A DNA stretch of 64,000 nt, taken from Devosia sp. SL43 (lineage in GTDB: Bacteria > Pseudomonadota > Alphaproteobacteria > Rhizobiales > Devosiaceae). This document shows, piece by piece, positions 17,084 to 24,614 of this stretch (position 1 is the stretch's first letter; each line of letters opens with the position of its first letter). A program made the translations under genes and the position numbers. The stretch spans positions 3,774,501-3,838,500 of the forward strand of contig NZ_CP063401.1 of assembly GCF_021729885.1 (NCBI RefSeq), in the 5' to 3' direction. The notes under the pieces were generated by a model that did not search any database, had not been told where the DNA came from, and saw only the letters and a program-made list of their open reading frames with translations.

Positions 17084-17869
17084 TTAGTTTGACTTGATCA
17101 TCCCGCCGTCGACGCGAATGCGACTGCCTGTGACATAGCTGGCCCGCTCGCTGGCCAGGAACGTCACCACATCGGCCAGTTCCTCCGGCTTGCCATAGCG
17201 GCCGACGGGTATGGTCGCGATCGACGCCTTGCGGATAGCCTCGACCGTCGTGTCACCGCGTTTCGCTGCAGCTTCGTCGAGCTGGTCCACCCGATCGGTA
17301 TGGATGCGACCCTGTACGATCACATTGACCGTCACGCCATTCCCCGCGACTTCGGTCGCCAGCGTCTTGCTCCAGCCGACCAGCGCCAGCCGCAGGCCGT
17401 TGGAGACGGCGAGGCGGGGGATGGGGGCATCGACGCCGGACGAGGTCAGCGTGATGATACGGCCCCAGTTTCGCTCGACCATTTTTGGCAGCAGTCGCTG
17501 GGTGAGGTCGATGACGCTAGCGATCATGCTGTCGAAGCCTGACTGCCAGGCGTCCAGCGGGGCCGAGCGGGCTTCGCCGGGGGCGGGGCCTCCGGAATTG
17601 TTGATGAGGATATCGACGCCGCCCTCGGCGATGAGCGCTTCGGCTAGAGCGGCGACGCTGCCGGATTTGGACAGGTCGAGTTCACGCGCTTCGATGCGAC
17701 CGCCGTTGGTCTTGTCGACCTTTGCGTCGAGCGCGGTGATGTCATTGACACCCCGTGCCGCGCCGATAACGCGCACGCCCTCATTGGCCAGTGCCACCGC
17801 GATGGCGGCGCCGAGGCCCTTGCTGGCGCCGAGGACGAGCGCCGTTTTGCCTTGGAGACCGAGCTTCAT
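17084..17869 (-). CDS. SDR-family oxidoreductase with degenerate catalytic motif
   Basis: 261-residue Rossmann-fold short-chain dehydrogenase. The cofactor motif GASKGLGAA is intact (residues 14-22), as are NNSGG (about 90) and the C-terminal ASYVTGSRIRVDGG. The catalytic YxxxK is missing: the segment that should carry it reads PRLAVSNGLRLALVGWSKTL, with Ser at the Tyr position and Arg at the Lys position. I recall a 3-oxoacyl-ACP-reductase-like SDR subgroup with exactly this degeneration. It is the last gene of the dehydratase-amidohydrolase-aldolase operon and overlaps the aldolase gene by four bases, which suggests a dehydrogenase role, but the active-site loss makes that doubtful. Confidence 0.82.
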   Translation of the reverse strand: MKLGLQGKTALVLGASKGLGAAIAVALANEGVRVIGAARGVNDITALDAKVDKTNGGRIEARELDLSKSGSVAALAEALIAEGGVDILINNSGGPAPGEARSAPLDAWQSGFDSMIASVIDLTQRLLPKMVERNWGRIITLTSSGVDAPIPRLAVSNGLRLALVGWSKTLATEVAGNGVTVNVIVQGRIHTDRVDQLDEAAAKRGDTTVEAIRKASIATIPVGRYGKPEELADVVTFLASERASYVTGSRIRVDGGMIKSN

Positions 17870-18798
17870 GCGCCGATCTCCGCCAGGCGCTTGGCCTGGG
17901 CCGTCAGCAGGCGTTCGACATCGGCGACATCGAGCGCACTCATGGTTGGGCGCGGCTTGCGCAGCGCGCCGGACCTGATGACGCCGCGCTTGGCCAGCAC
18001 GTATTTGCGGGCGGCAAGGCCGATGCCCTGCTGCTGCTCGTAGCGGGCAAGCGGCAGGTAGGCGGCGAAGATTTCGTGGGCGCGATCGACATTGCCTTGG
18101 GCGAAGGCGTTGACCACGCCGACCATCATTTCTGGGTAGCAGAAGCCGGTCATGGCGCCATCGGCGCCGCGCGCCATTTCCTCGGGCAGGAACAAGCCGC
18201 CATTACCACAGAGGATGGATATGCGGCGGGTCTCGCCCTTGTCGCTGGAGGCGCGCAGCGCGGTGATCTTGGAGAGGCCCGGCCAATCCTCATGCTTGAG
18301 CATGACGCAATTGGGGACGTCCCTGATGATCCGGTCGATGACCTTGGGGACGATGGTCACGTTGGTCGTTAGGGGATAGTCCTGCAACACGAACGGTATC
18401 GAGCCGAGCGCTTCGCCGACCGACTGGTAGAAGGCATAGGCCTGGTCGTCGGTCTTGGTGGTCCAGGGCGGGGCGACCATGACGCCCGCTGCGCCCTGAT
18501 CCATCACGGTATTGGCCAGCTCGGTCATCGGTGCCAGACCGGGGGCGGAGACACCGACCACGACCGGCAGGCGGCCATTGAGGCGCTTGAGCACGCGGTC
18601 GACGACTTGCGCAGATTCCGCTGCGGTGAGTTTGGGGGCCTCGCCCAACTGGCCGAGCACAGTGATGCCAGTGACGCCAGCGCCTTCATAGAATTCGACC
18701 ATGGAGTCGATGCTCTCGAGGTCCAGTGCGCCCGTATCGGTGAAAGGAGTCACCGCGATCACGTAGACGCCTTTGGCCTCTTCGTTGAGGACTGCCAT
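17866..18798 (-). CDS. DapA/NAL-superfamily aldolase (2-keto-3-deoxy sugar acid aldolase or dehydratase-like)
   Basis: 310-residue class I aldolase of the dihydrodipicolinate synthase family. The Schiff-base Lys is K168 (CVMLKHEDWPG) and the catalytic Tyr is Y141 (PFVLQDYPLTT). The usual GTTGE loop is GQLGE here, which departs from DapA itself and fits the divergent sugar-acid members. The start is the ATG at 18798, preceded by GGAG at a 6-base distance; the longer TTG form would place that ribosome site inside the gene. In this operon it would cleave the 2-keto-3-deoxy acid made by the upstream dehydratase into pyruvate or a related acid and an aldehyde. Substrate not determinable. Confidence 0.85.
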   Translation of the reverse strand: MAVLNEEAKGVYVIAVTPFTDTGALDLESIDSMVEFYEGAGVTGITVLGQLGEAPKLTAAESAQVVDRVLKRLNGRLPVVVGVSAPGLAPMTELANTVMDQGAAGVMVAPPWTTKTDDQAYAFYQSVGEALGSIPFVLQDYPLTTNVTIVPKVIDRIIRDVPNCVMLKHEDWPGLSKITALRASSDKGETRRISILCGNGGLFLPEEMARGADGAMTGFCYPEMMVGVVNAFAQGNVDRAHEIFAAYLPLARYEQQQGIGLAARKYVLAKRGVIRSGALRKPRPTMSALDVADVERLLTAQAKRLAEIGA

Positions 18799-18813
18799 GT
18801 TGAGCTCCAAGTC

Positions 18814-19668
18814 TTAGAAAAACAGCGATTGTGGATTGTCGACGAAGACCGTCTGGCGGACGGCGTCGGAATTGAACCAGCCGAAAGCGGCATCGATGAG
18901 GTCGGCATCGTCGGGCATGTCGGCCCAGAGCTCGGTATGGGGCCAGTCGGTGGCCCAGAGCAAGCGCGTTGGGTGCGATTGGACGAGGCGCGTGGCGATC
19001 TGGGCGAAGGCAGTGGGGTCGCCGAGCCTGTAGGGAGCACTGAGCTTGACGTAGGCGCGTCCCGTGTCGAGCAGGCGCTGGAGGTTGGTGACACGCGTCT
19101 CGGTGTCAGGTGCCCCCAGCGGAATGAAGCCGAGGTGGTCGAGGACGACAGGCGCGCCGAGGGTCGGCGCGAGATCGGTAATTGCGGGCAACTGTTCTGG
19201 GCGGACCTGGAATTGCAGAGTCCAGCCAAGGTCGGCCAGCGGCGCAGCGAAATCGGCGACCGCATCAAAGGGCAAACCACCTTTGTTGCGGGTGTTGATG
19301 CGGACGCCACGAACGCCGAGGCGGTCCAACTGGCGAAGCTCGCCGAGCGAGATTTCCTGCGGCAGGACCACAACGCCGCGCAGGTTGGCCGGGTCCGTGG
19401 CGAGGGCCTCGAGGAGCACGGAATTGTCGAAGCCATAAACGCTGGGCTGCACCAGAACGCCGCGCGCTATGCCAGTGGCGGAGGCGATTTGCCGCCAGTC
19501 CGTCAGCGTCAGAACTTGCGGGGTGTAGCTGCGCGGGGTGTTGAGTGGCGCGCCGTGCTTGAAGACGTGGAAGTGCGTGTCGACGGTGCCTGCTGGCAGA
19601 GGTACGGCCGGTTGCCGGGTCAGCGGCAGAGGCGGGAGGCAAAGCGGCGCTTCGGCGTCCGCGATCAC
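18814..19668 (-). CDS. Amidohydrolase-2 family lactonase-like hydrolase
   Basis: 284-residue TIM-barrel metal hydrolase of the amidohydrolase-2 family (2-pyrone-4,6-dicarboxylate lactonase, L-rhamnono/fucono-lactonase relatives). The entry motif D30-T-H32-F-H34 is present, followed by GVRGVRINTRNKGG, the VVLDHLGFIPLG strand and the terminal WATDWPHTELWAD, whose Asp is the usual catalytic residue. The gene overlaps the dehydratase gene by four bases. With a dehydratase, an aldolase and a dehydrogenase in the same operon, opening of a sugar lactone to the free acid is the natural role. Confidence 0.8.
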   Translation of the reverse strand: MIADAEAPLCLPPLPLTRQPAVPLPAGTVDTHFHVFKHGAPLNTPRSYTPQVLTLTDWRQIASATGIARGVLVQPSVYGFDNSVLLEALATDPANLRGVVVLPQEISLGELRQLDRLGVRGVRINTRNKGGLPFDAVADFAAPLADLGWTLQFQVRPEQLPAITDLAPTLGAPVVLDHLGFIPLGAPDTETRVTNLQRLLDTGRAYVKLSAPYRLGDPTAFAQIATRLVQSHPTRLLWATDWPHTELWADMPDDADLIDAAFGWFNSDAVRQTVFVDNPQSLFF

Positions 19669-21359
19669 AGCGGCGCCTGCAGGAAATCGAAGTCGGCGCC
19701 TTCGTCGGCCTGCATGACGTGTTCGTGGTAGAGCTGGGCGTATCCGCGGGTGGGGCCGGCGGCAACCGGGGGCAGGGCGGCCATGCGGCGGTCGAACTCG
19801 GCAGCGTCGATATTGAGATCGATGCGGCGGGCGGGGACATCGAGCGTGATGGTGTCGCCCGTGCGGACGATGGCGAGCGGGCCATTATCGGCGGCTTCGG
19901 GCGAGATGTGGAGGATGACGGTGCCGAAGGCGGTGCCGCTCATGCGGGCGTCGGAAATGCGCACCATGTCCTTGACGCCCTGGCGGGCCAGCTTGCGCGG
20001 AATGGGCAGGTAGCCGGCTTCCGGCATGCCGGGCGCACCCTTGGGGCCGGCATTGCGCAGGACCAAAACGTCATCGGCGGTGACGTCGAGGTCGTCGCTG
20101 TCGATGCGGTTGGTCATGTCCTCGACGCTGTCGAACACCACGGCGCGGCCGGTATGTTGCATCAGGGTTTTCGAGGCCGCCGACTGCTTGATGACGGCGC
20201 CGCGCGGGGTGAGGTTGCCCTTGAGCACAGCGAGGGTGCCGATCGGCTTGAGCGGCGCCGCGATGGTGCGGATGACCGTCTGGCCGGGTTCGTCGATGAC
20301 CGCATCGACCACGTCGCCAATGCAGCCGCCATAGACGGTAGGAGCGGTGAGATCGAGTTCGGCGCGGACTTCCTTGAGCATGGCGGGGACGCCGCCGGCC
20401 TTGTGGAACTCGGCCATGTAATGCTGGCCCGAGGGCTGGAGGTCGACCAGCAGCGGCACCCTCTGGCCGATCGCATCGAGCTCGGCGAGATCGAGTTTGA
20501 AGCCGAGGCGGCCACAGATGGCGGCGAGGTGGACCACGGCATTGGTCGAGCCGCCCATGGCCTGCAGGGCGACCAGCGCATTGCGGATGACCGATGGCGT
20601 CAGCAACTCGCGCACGGTCTTGCCGCCCTCGGCCGCCAGCTTGGCAGCAGCGGCGCCAGTGGCCTCCGCGAGGCGAACGCGCTCGGAATCGGTGGCGGGG
20701 GCGGAGCCGGCTTTGGGCAGGCACAGGCCCATAGTCTCGGTGAGATTGGCCATGGTGCTGGCGGTGCCCATGACGGTACAGGTGCCGACGGACGCCACGA
20801 GCTTGTTGTTCACTTCGGCGATCTCGGATTCGTCGATCTCTCCGGCGCGGAAACGGCCCCACATGCGGCGGCAATCGGTGCAGGCGCCGAGTCGCTCGCC
20901 CTTGTGGTGACCGGTTTCCATCGGGCCGGTGGGCAGGAAGATGGCCGGAATTTCGCTCGAGGCGGCGGCCATGATCTGGGCGGGGAGGGTCTTGTCACAG
21001 CCGCCGATGAGGACGACGCTGTCCATCGGCTGAGCGCGGATCATTTCCTCGGTTTCCATGGCCATCAGGTTGCGCAGGAACATGGATGTGGGGGCGGCGA
21101 AGCTTTCGTGGATGGAAATGGTCGGAAAGACCATCGGCAACGCGCCATTGAGCATGACGCCGCGCTTCACGGCTTCGATCAGCTGGGGCACATTGCCGTG
21201 GCAGGGATTATAATCGGAATAGGTATTGGCGATGCCGACGATGGGGCGATCGAGCGCGTCGTCGGAATAGCCCATGGCCTTGATGAACGCCTTGCGCAGA
21301 AACAGGGAAAAGCCCTGATCCCCGTAACTGGTGAGCTTCCGGCGCAGTCCGTTCGACAA
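19665..21359 (-). CDS. IlvD/Edd-family sugar-acid dehydratase
   Basis: About 564-residue Fe-S dehydratase converting an aldonic acid to its 2-keto-3-deoxy acid (arabonate/xylonate/galactonate dehydratase relatives). The cluster ligands are visible as C53 (NPCHGN), C121 (GGCDKT) and C194 (GTCTVMGTA). Downstream are LQAMGGSTNAVVHLAAI and the C-terminal RISDARMSGTAFGTVILHISPEA block. I choose the TTG at 21359 because GGGAGG lies 6 bases before it and the protein then begins as relatives do (LRRKLTSYGDQGFSLFLRKAF); the ATG at 21428 would add 23 residues with no family similarity. It is the first gene of a four-gene operon. Confidence 0.85.
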   Translation of the reverse strand: MSNGLRRKLTSYGDQGFSLFLRKAFIKAMGYSDDALDRPIVGIANTYSDYNPCHGNVPQLIEAVKRGVMLNGALPMVFPTISIHESFAAPTSMFLRNLMAMETEEMIRAQPMDSVVLIGGCDKTLPAQIMAAASSEIPAIFLPTGPMETGHHKGERLGACTDCRRMWGRFRAGEIDESEIAEVNNKLVASVGTCTVMGTASTMANLTETMGLCLPKAGSAPATDSERVRLAEATGAAAAKLAAEGGKTVRELLTPSVIRNALVALQAMGGSTNAVVHLAAICGRLGFKLDLAELDAIGQRVPLLVDLQPSGQHYMAEFHKAGGVPAMLKEVRAELDLTAPTVYGGCIGDVVDAVIDEPGQTVIRTIAAPLKPIGTLAVLKGNLTPRGAVIKQSAASKTLMQHTGRAVVFDSVEDMTNRIDSDDLDVTADDVLVLRNAGPKGAPGMPEAGYLPIPRKLARQGVKDMVRISDARMSGTAFGTVILHISPEAADNGPLAIVRTGDTITLDVPARRIDLNIDAAEFDRRMAALPPVAAGPTRGYAQLYHEHVMQADEGADFDFLQAPL

Positions 21360-21428
21360 GGCATACCTCCCGGGACCGGCCCTATCACTGACCGTTCGCC
21401 TTGCCGACAAACTAAGGTGCTTGGGCAT

Positions 21429-21442
21429 ATTGTCAATAAAGA
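21429..21442 (+). promoter_or_regulatory. Shared motif ATTGTCAATAAAGA upstream of dehydratase operon
   Basis: This 14-mer matches 13 of 14 bases at 34333-34346 (ATTGTCGATAAAGA), upstream of another operon. Read on the minus strand it contains TTGACA about 75 bases before the dehydratase start, so it may be a -35 box, an operator, or both. Confidence 0.45.
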
Positions 21443-21459
21443 AGCGAAGGGTTCGTGTA

Positions 21460-21476
21460 CAATTTCGCAGAAATTG
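21460..21476. promoter_or_regulatory. 17-bp palindrome CAATTTCgcaGAAATTG, candidate operator
   Basis: Perfect 7-bp arms with a 3-base spacer, in the middle of the divergent region between the dehydratase operon and the Gfo/Idh gene. Size and symmetry fit a dimeric repressor; the FCD-GntR gene at 22598 is the nearest candidate. Binding is inference. Confidence 0.5.
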
Positions 21477-21514
21477 CCCGATAACTTGCGGAGAGCGGGT
21501 TGCTATAGCTCAAG

Positions 21515-21526
21515 ATTATTGACAAA
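21515..21526 (-). promoter_or_regulatory. Shared motif TTTGTCAATAAT upstream of Gfo/Idh gene
   Basis: Identical over 12 bases (minus strand) to 34226-34237 (plus strand) upstream of the GH39 gene. It lies only 28 bases before the Gfo/Idh start, too close for a -35 box of that gene, which favours an operator. Confidence 0.45.
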
Positions 21527-21553
21527 AATGACGACAAAGTTTGAGGAGCGTTC

Positions 21554-22570
21554 GTGGTGAAACGCCGAAGAGTCGGGATTGTCGGGGCAGGGTGGGTGAC
21601 GGCCTATCACCTGCCGGCCTGGCAAAAACAGGGGCACCGCATCGAGTTGGTCGCCATAGCCGACCCATCGGGCCAGGCGCGGCAGCAGCGGGCGAACGCC
21701 TTCGGCATTCCAAGAACCTATGCCGACGCAGCCGCTATGCTGGCGGCGGAAGAGCTCGACATTGTCGATATCGCGGCCCCGCGGGAATACCATGCCGAGC
21801 TGGTAAGTCTGGTCGCATCTGCTGGCATCGACATACTGTGCCAGAAGCCGTTGGCGACCACGTACGGGGCGGCCGAGGCGCTGGTGGCCGGATTGTCAGG
21901 CACGCCGCGGCTGATGGTGCATGAGAACTGGCGGTTCCGCGCCTGGTATCGGCGGATGAAGCAATGGTTGGATGAGGGGTTGGCCGGCGACATCAGGCAG
22001 GTCAGTCTCGATTTCATGTCTGGCGGCATGATCCTGGTTGATGGCGACCGGCCAGCGCTGGTGCGGCAGCCGTTCTTTCGGAAGCAGCAAAGGTTGCTGG
22101 TGATGGAGGTGCTGATCCATCAGCTCGATACGCTGCGCTATCTGCTGGGCGAGATGGACGTGGTGGCCGCTCGCCTGGAGCGGACCAACGATGACATCGT
22201 GGCCGAGGATGTCGCGGCGATCACGCTACGGCGGCGGAGTGACGGCGTGCTGGTGCATGTGCTCGGCAACCTGGCTGTGCATGGCCTGCCGCCAATCCCG
22301 CGCGACCGCGTGCGCATAATGGGCAGCAAGGGGACGCTTGAGCTGGATGGCAATCGACTGACGGCAGTTGGTGCCGAACAGCGCGACGAAACGTTTGACG
22401 CCGATGCGACCTATCAGGGTTCGTATGATGCAGCGATTGCACACTTTCTCGATAGCCTCGATAGAGACGAGGCGTTCGAAACTGCGCCGGCCGACAATCT
22501 GGCCACCCTCAAGCTGGTCGAGGATATCTACGCATTGTCGCAATTCGACCCGACGAAAAATCCGCTATAG
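21554..22570 (+). CDS. Gfo/Idh/MocA-family oxidoreductase
   Basis: 338-residue NAD(P)-dependent sugar or cyclitol dehydrogenase. The N-terminal Rossmann motif is GIVGAGWVTAYHLPAW (about 7-22). The family EKP-like motif appears as CQKPLATTYGAAEALV, with the catalytic Lys in QKP (about residue 97). The C-terminal alpha/beta domain contains MEVLIHQLDTLRYLLGEM, whose His is the usual catalytic or substrate-binding residue. Start is GTG at 21554 or the adjacent GTG at 21557; GAGGAG lies 5-8 bases upstream. It is divergent from the sugar-acid operon and may be its true sugar dehydrogenase, since the operon's SDR has lost its catalytic Tyr. A GntR gene follows 27 bases downstream. Confidence 0.85.
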   Translation: MVKRRRVGIVGAGWVTAYHLPAWQKQGHRIELVAIADPSGQARQQRANAFGIPRTYADAAAMLAAEELDIVDIAAPREYHAELVSLVASAGIDILCQKPLATTYGAAEALVAGLSGTPRLMVHENWRFRAWYRRMKQWLDEGLAGDIRQVSLDFMSGGMILVDGDRPALVRQPFFRKQQRLLVMEVLIHQLDTLRYLLGEMDVVAARLERTNDDIVAEDVAAITLRRRSDGVLVHVLGNLAVHGLPPIPRDRVRIMGSKGTLELDGNRLTAVGAEQRDETFDADATYQGSYDAAIAHFLDSLDRDEAFETAPADNLATLKLVEDIYALSQFDPTKNPL

Positions 22571-22597
22571 ACTGGAGCTACGCGTGCGGAGTCGATC

Positions 22598-23254
22598 TTG
22601 GAAACCACCGAAAAAGCCAATCTTGAGCATGATGACCTGAGTATCGCCCGCGCCCTGGAGGAAGACATCATCTTCGGGCGCCTGGCGCCGGGTACGCGCC
22701 TCACCGAAGACACACTGCTCGCCCGCTTTGCGGTCACGCGGCACTTTGCCCGTCAGGCGCTGGTGCAACTGGAAGCCATGGGTATCGTGGTGCGCGAGCG
22801 CAATCGCGGCGCCACGGTGCGGTCGCTGACCTCCAGGCAGGTGCAGGAAATCTACGATGTGCGCGAATTGTTGCAACGGCAGGCGGCGCTGTGGATCCCG
22901 TTGCCAGCGCCGCAGGGCCTGATCGACGAGCTCAACCTGATCCACGAGGAGCATGGACGGCATATCGAGGCGGGGTTCCTGCGCGGGGTGCATGAGACCA
23001 ATGACCGCTTTCACCTGACGCTGTTCGGGGCGTGCGGGAACAGTCACCTGGTGCAGTCGATCGAGCTCTATATGCGGCTCAGCCTGCCGGTGCGGGCCAA
23101 CTCAATGGGCAATACCGACTCGCTGCGCATTGCGCATGAGCATCACCGGCTGATGATCGAAATGCTCAAGGGGCGCGACAACTGGGTGCTGGCGCAGCTC
23201 TGCGTGGATCACCTGCAGCCGAGCAAGAAGCGGTATCTGGATCGGGTGGGGTAG
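22598..23254 (+). CDS. GntR-family (FCD) transcriptional regulator
   Basis: 218-residue regulator. The winged helix spans about 10-75 (LARALEEDIIFGRLAPGTRL, then LLARFAVTRHFARQALVQL); recognition-helix residues are unusual for the family (VTRHFARQAL instead of VSRTPVREAL). The FCD domain (about 85-210) has LIHEEHGRHIEAG, HETNDRFHLTLFGACGN and AHEHHRLMIEML. The start is the TTG at 22598, with GGAG 6 bases upstream. Probably cotranscribed with the Gfo/Idh gene and probably the local regulator of both divergent units; sugar acids and 2-keto-3-deoxy acids are common ligands of this class. Confidence 0.85.
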   Translation: METTEKANLEHDDLSIARALEEDIIFGRLAPGTRLTEDTLLARFAVTRHFARQALVQLEAMGIVVRERNRGATVRSLTSRQVQEIYDVRELLQRQAALWIPLPAPQGLIDELNLIHEEHGRHIEAGFLRGVHETNDRFHLTLFGACGNSHLVQSIELYMRLSLPVRANSMGNTDSLRIAHEHHRLMIEMLKGRDNWVLAQLCVDHLQPSKKRYLDRVG

Positions 23255-23324
23255 GGGGGCCTCCGCCGGGGACCGTTGTTCTGCTTTCGACCCCAAATGA
23301 GACATGTGAACTAGATCGGCCGCT

Positions 23325-24398
23325 CTATTTGCCAGTTTCAGCACATTTCAAGCGATAGTTCGCTTCGCCATCGACCCAAGAGCGCCCACCTGGTCGTGCC
23401 GAGCTTTCTCTTATGACCAGTTCACCAGGCAGTAGGTTCAAGGTCGGTGGAGGCAGCTTGGTGTCTGATTCGATCAGTTGCATGAGCTGCTCGACTGCCG
23501 CCTTTGCGAGAGTGGCCCCATCGTTTCGCACGCTCGTCAGAGATGTATGTGAGAACTCCCCGAATTCTATGTTGTCGTAACCGACGATAGAGAGTTGCTC
23601 CGGCACATCCACGCCATTGACCTTGGCCCAATGCATTGCGCCCAATGCGTACATATCGCCAGTGGCGAAAAGTGCCGTCAGTCCGAGCTTTCGTTGATTC
23701 AACCGTTCCATTGCCTCATAGCCAGCGGCCATGCTGAAACCGATGGGCTCACAGATCTGATGGTCGTCGAGTGGAAGACCATGGACACGATGGGCATGCT
23801 TGTACCCCTCGATCTTGAGCGGCTTGTCCGCCAGGGGCCCGAGTGCGCCAATCTTGCTATGTCCCAAGGCGATTAGGTGTGTGGTAGCGTCGTAGGAGGC
23901 CTGGAACTCGTCCACTCCGACGGCATCGAGACCGGTGTCGCGCATGCCTACCAACATTACGATCGGGAAGTTGCGGTCTCGTAGCCGGCGGAGGTGATCT
24001 AAATTGGTATGGTCTACCGGATAGATGAGCAGACCATCGACGCCATTGCGGCGAAACATGTCGATAGCGGCGGTTTCCTGCTCCGGAGTGCTACTTGTCG
24101 CGAACAATACACCATATCCGCGCTCAGCCATCTCTCGTTCAAGTGCCGTAGCCACGGCCGTGGGCTGCGGGTTCGTCAGGTACTCGACCAGCATTCCGAC
24201 GGTGTGGCTCTTTTTGGTGACCAGCGATTTGGCGGAATTGTTAGTTACATAGTCGAGGTCCCGCGCTGCCTTGGCAATGACGTCGCGCGCCTCTTGGGAG
24301 ATGCGCGTGCTACCCCTCAGGGCCAGTGAGACGGTGTTTGTGCCATAACCAGTCTCTGCAGCGATGTCCGCCAGCGTCGTTTTCTTGTGCCGACTCAT
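23325..24398 (-). CDS. LacI-family transcriptional repressor
   Basis: 357-residue repressor. The HTH is at residues 7-26 (TLADIAAETGYGTNTVSLAL), with a hinge helix near 55-62. The periplasmic-binding-protein-like effector domain extends to about 335 (VGMLVEYLTNPQPTAVATAL, GVDGLLIYPVDHTNL, ALGHSKIGALGPLADKP, LSIVGYDNIEFGEFSHTSL). The C-terminal 25 residues beyond the usual end (GGRSWVDGEANYRLKCAETG) are extra. The divergent operon begins 216 bases away and its promoter carries a LacI-type dyad, so the gene most likely represses that operon and responds to the imported sugar. Confidence 0.92.
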   Translation of the reverse strand: MSRHKKTTLADIAAETGYGTNTVSLALRGSTRISQEARDVIAKAARDLDYVTNNSAKSLVTKKSHTVGMLVEYLTNPQPTAVATALEREMAERGYGVLFATSSTPEQETAAIDMFRRNGVDGLLIYPVDHTNLDHLRRLRDRNFPIVMLVGMRDTGLDAVGVDEFQASYDATTHLIALGHSKIGALGPLADKPLKIEGYKHAHRVHGLPLDDHQICEPIGFSMAAGYEAMERLNQRKLGLTALFATGDMYALGAMHWAKVNGVDVPEQLSIVGYDNIEFGEFSHTSLTSVRNDGATLAKAAVEQLMQLIESDTKLPPPTLNLLPGELVIRESSARPGGRSWVDGEANYRLKCAETGK

Positions 24399-24457
24399 TA
24401 CTTCTCCCGTCCGCGTTGAGCGAACCCGCTATCGATCAATAGACTGCAAGAACGCTA

Positions 24458-24487
24458 TTGCAAAGTGGTTGTAGTAACGATACTACA
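24458..24487 (+). promoter_or_regulatory. Promoter with overlapping LacI-type operator
   Basis: The operator is the near-perfect dyad TGTAGTAACGATACTACA (24470-24487), with 7-bp arms and the central CG typical of LacI-family sites. TTGCAA at 24458-24463 and TACTAC at 24481-24486 are spaced 17 bases and could be -35/-10 boxes, so the repressor would cover the -10 region. It lies 128 bases before the binding-protein start. Confidence 0.65.
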
Positions 24488-24614
24488 CTTAGGTGACGTA
24501 GCCTTACCATACCATCATGTGGTGATGCCTCAAAGAGGATTGGGACATCAGGCGGGGCGGGCGCCATTCACGGCCAGATGGGCCGGTGGTTCCATTCCTG
24601 AGGAGGAAAAGGGA

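Noticed and set aside
19719..21560. 613-codon open frame on the plus strand opposite the IlvD/Edd dehydratase
   Set aside because: The minus strand encodes a dehydratase with all Fe-S cysteines; the plus frame is low-complexity Gly/Ala/Asp/His sequence without motifs.
24465..24614. 50-codon extension of the binding-protein gene upstream of 24615
   Set aside because: It would start inside the operator region and lacks a signal peptide; AGGAGG and a clear signal sequence mark the ATG at 24615.
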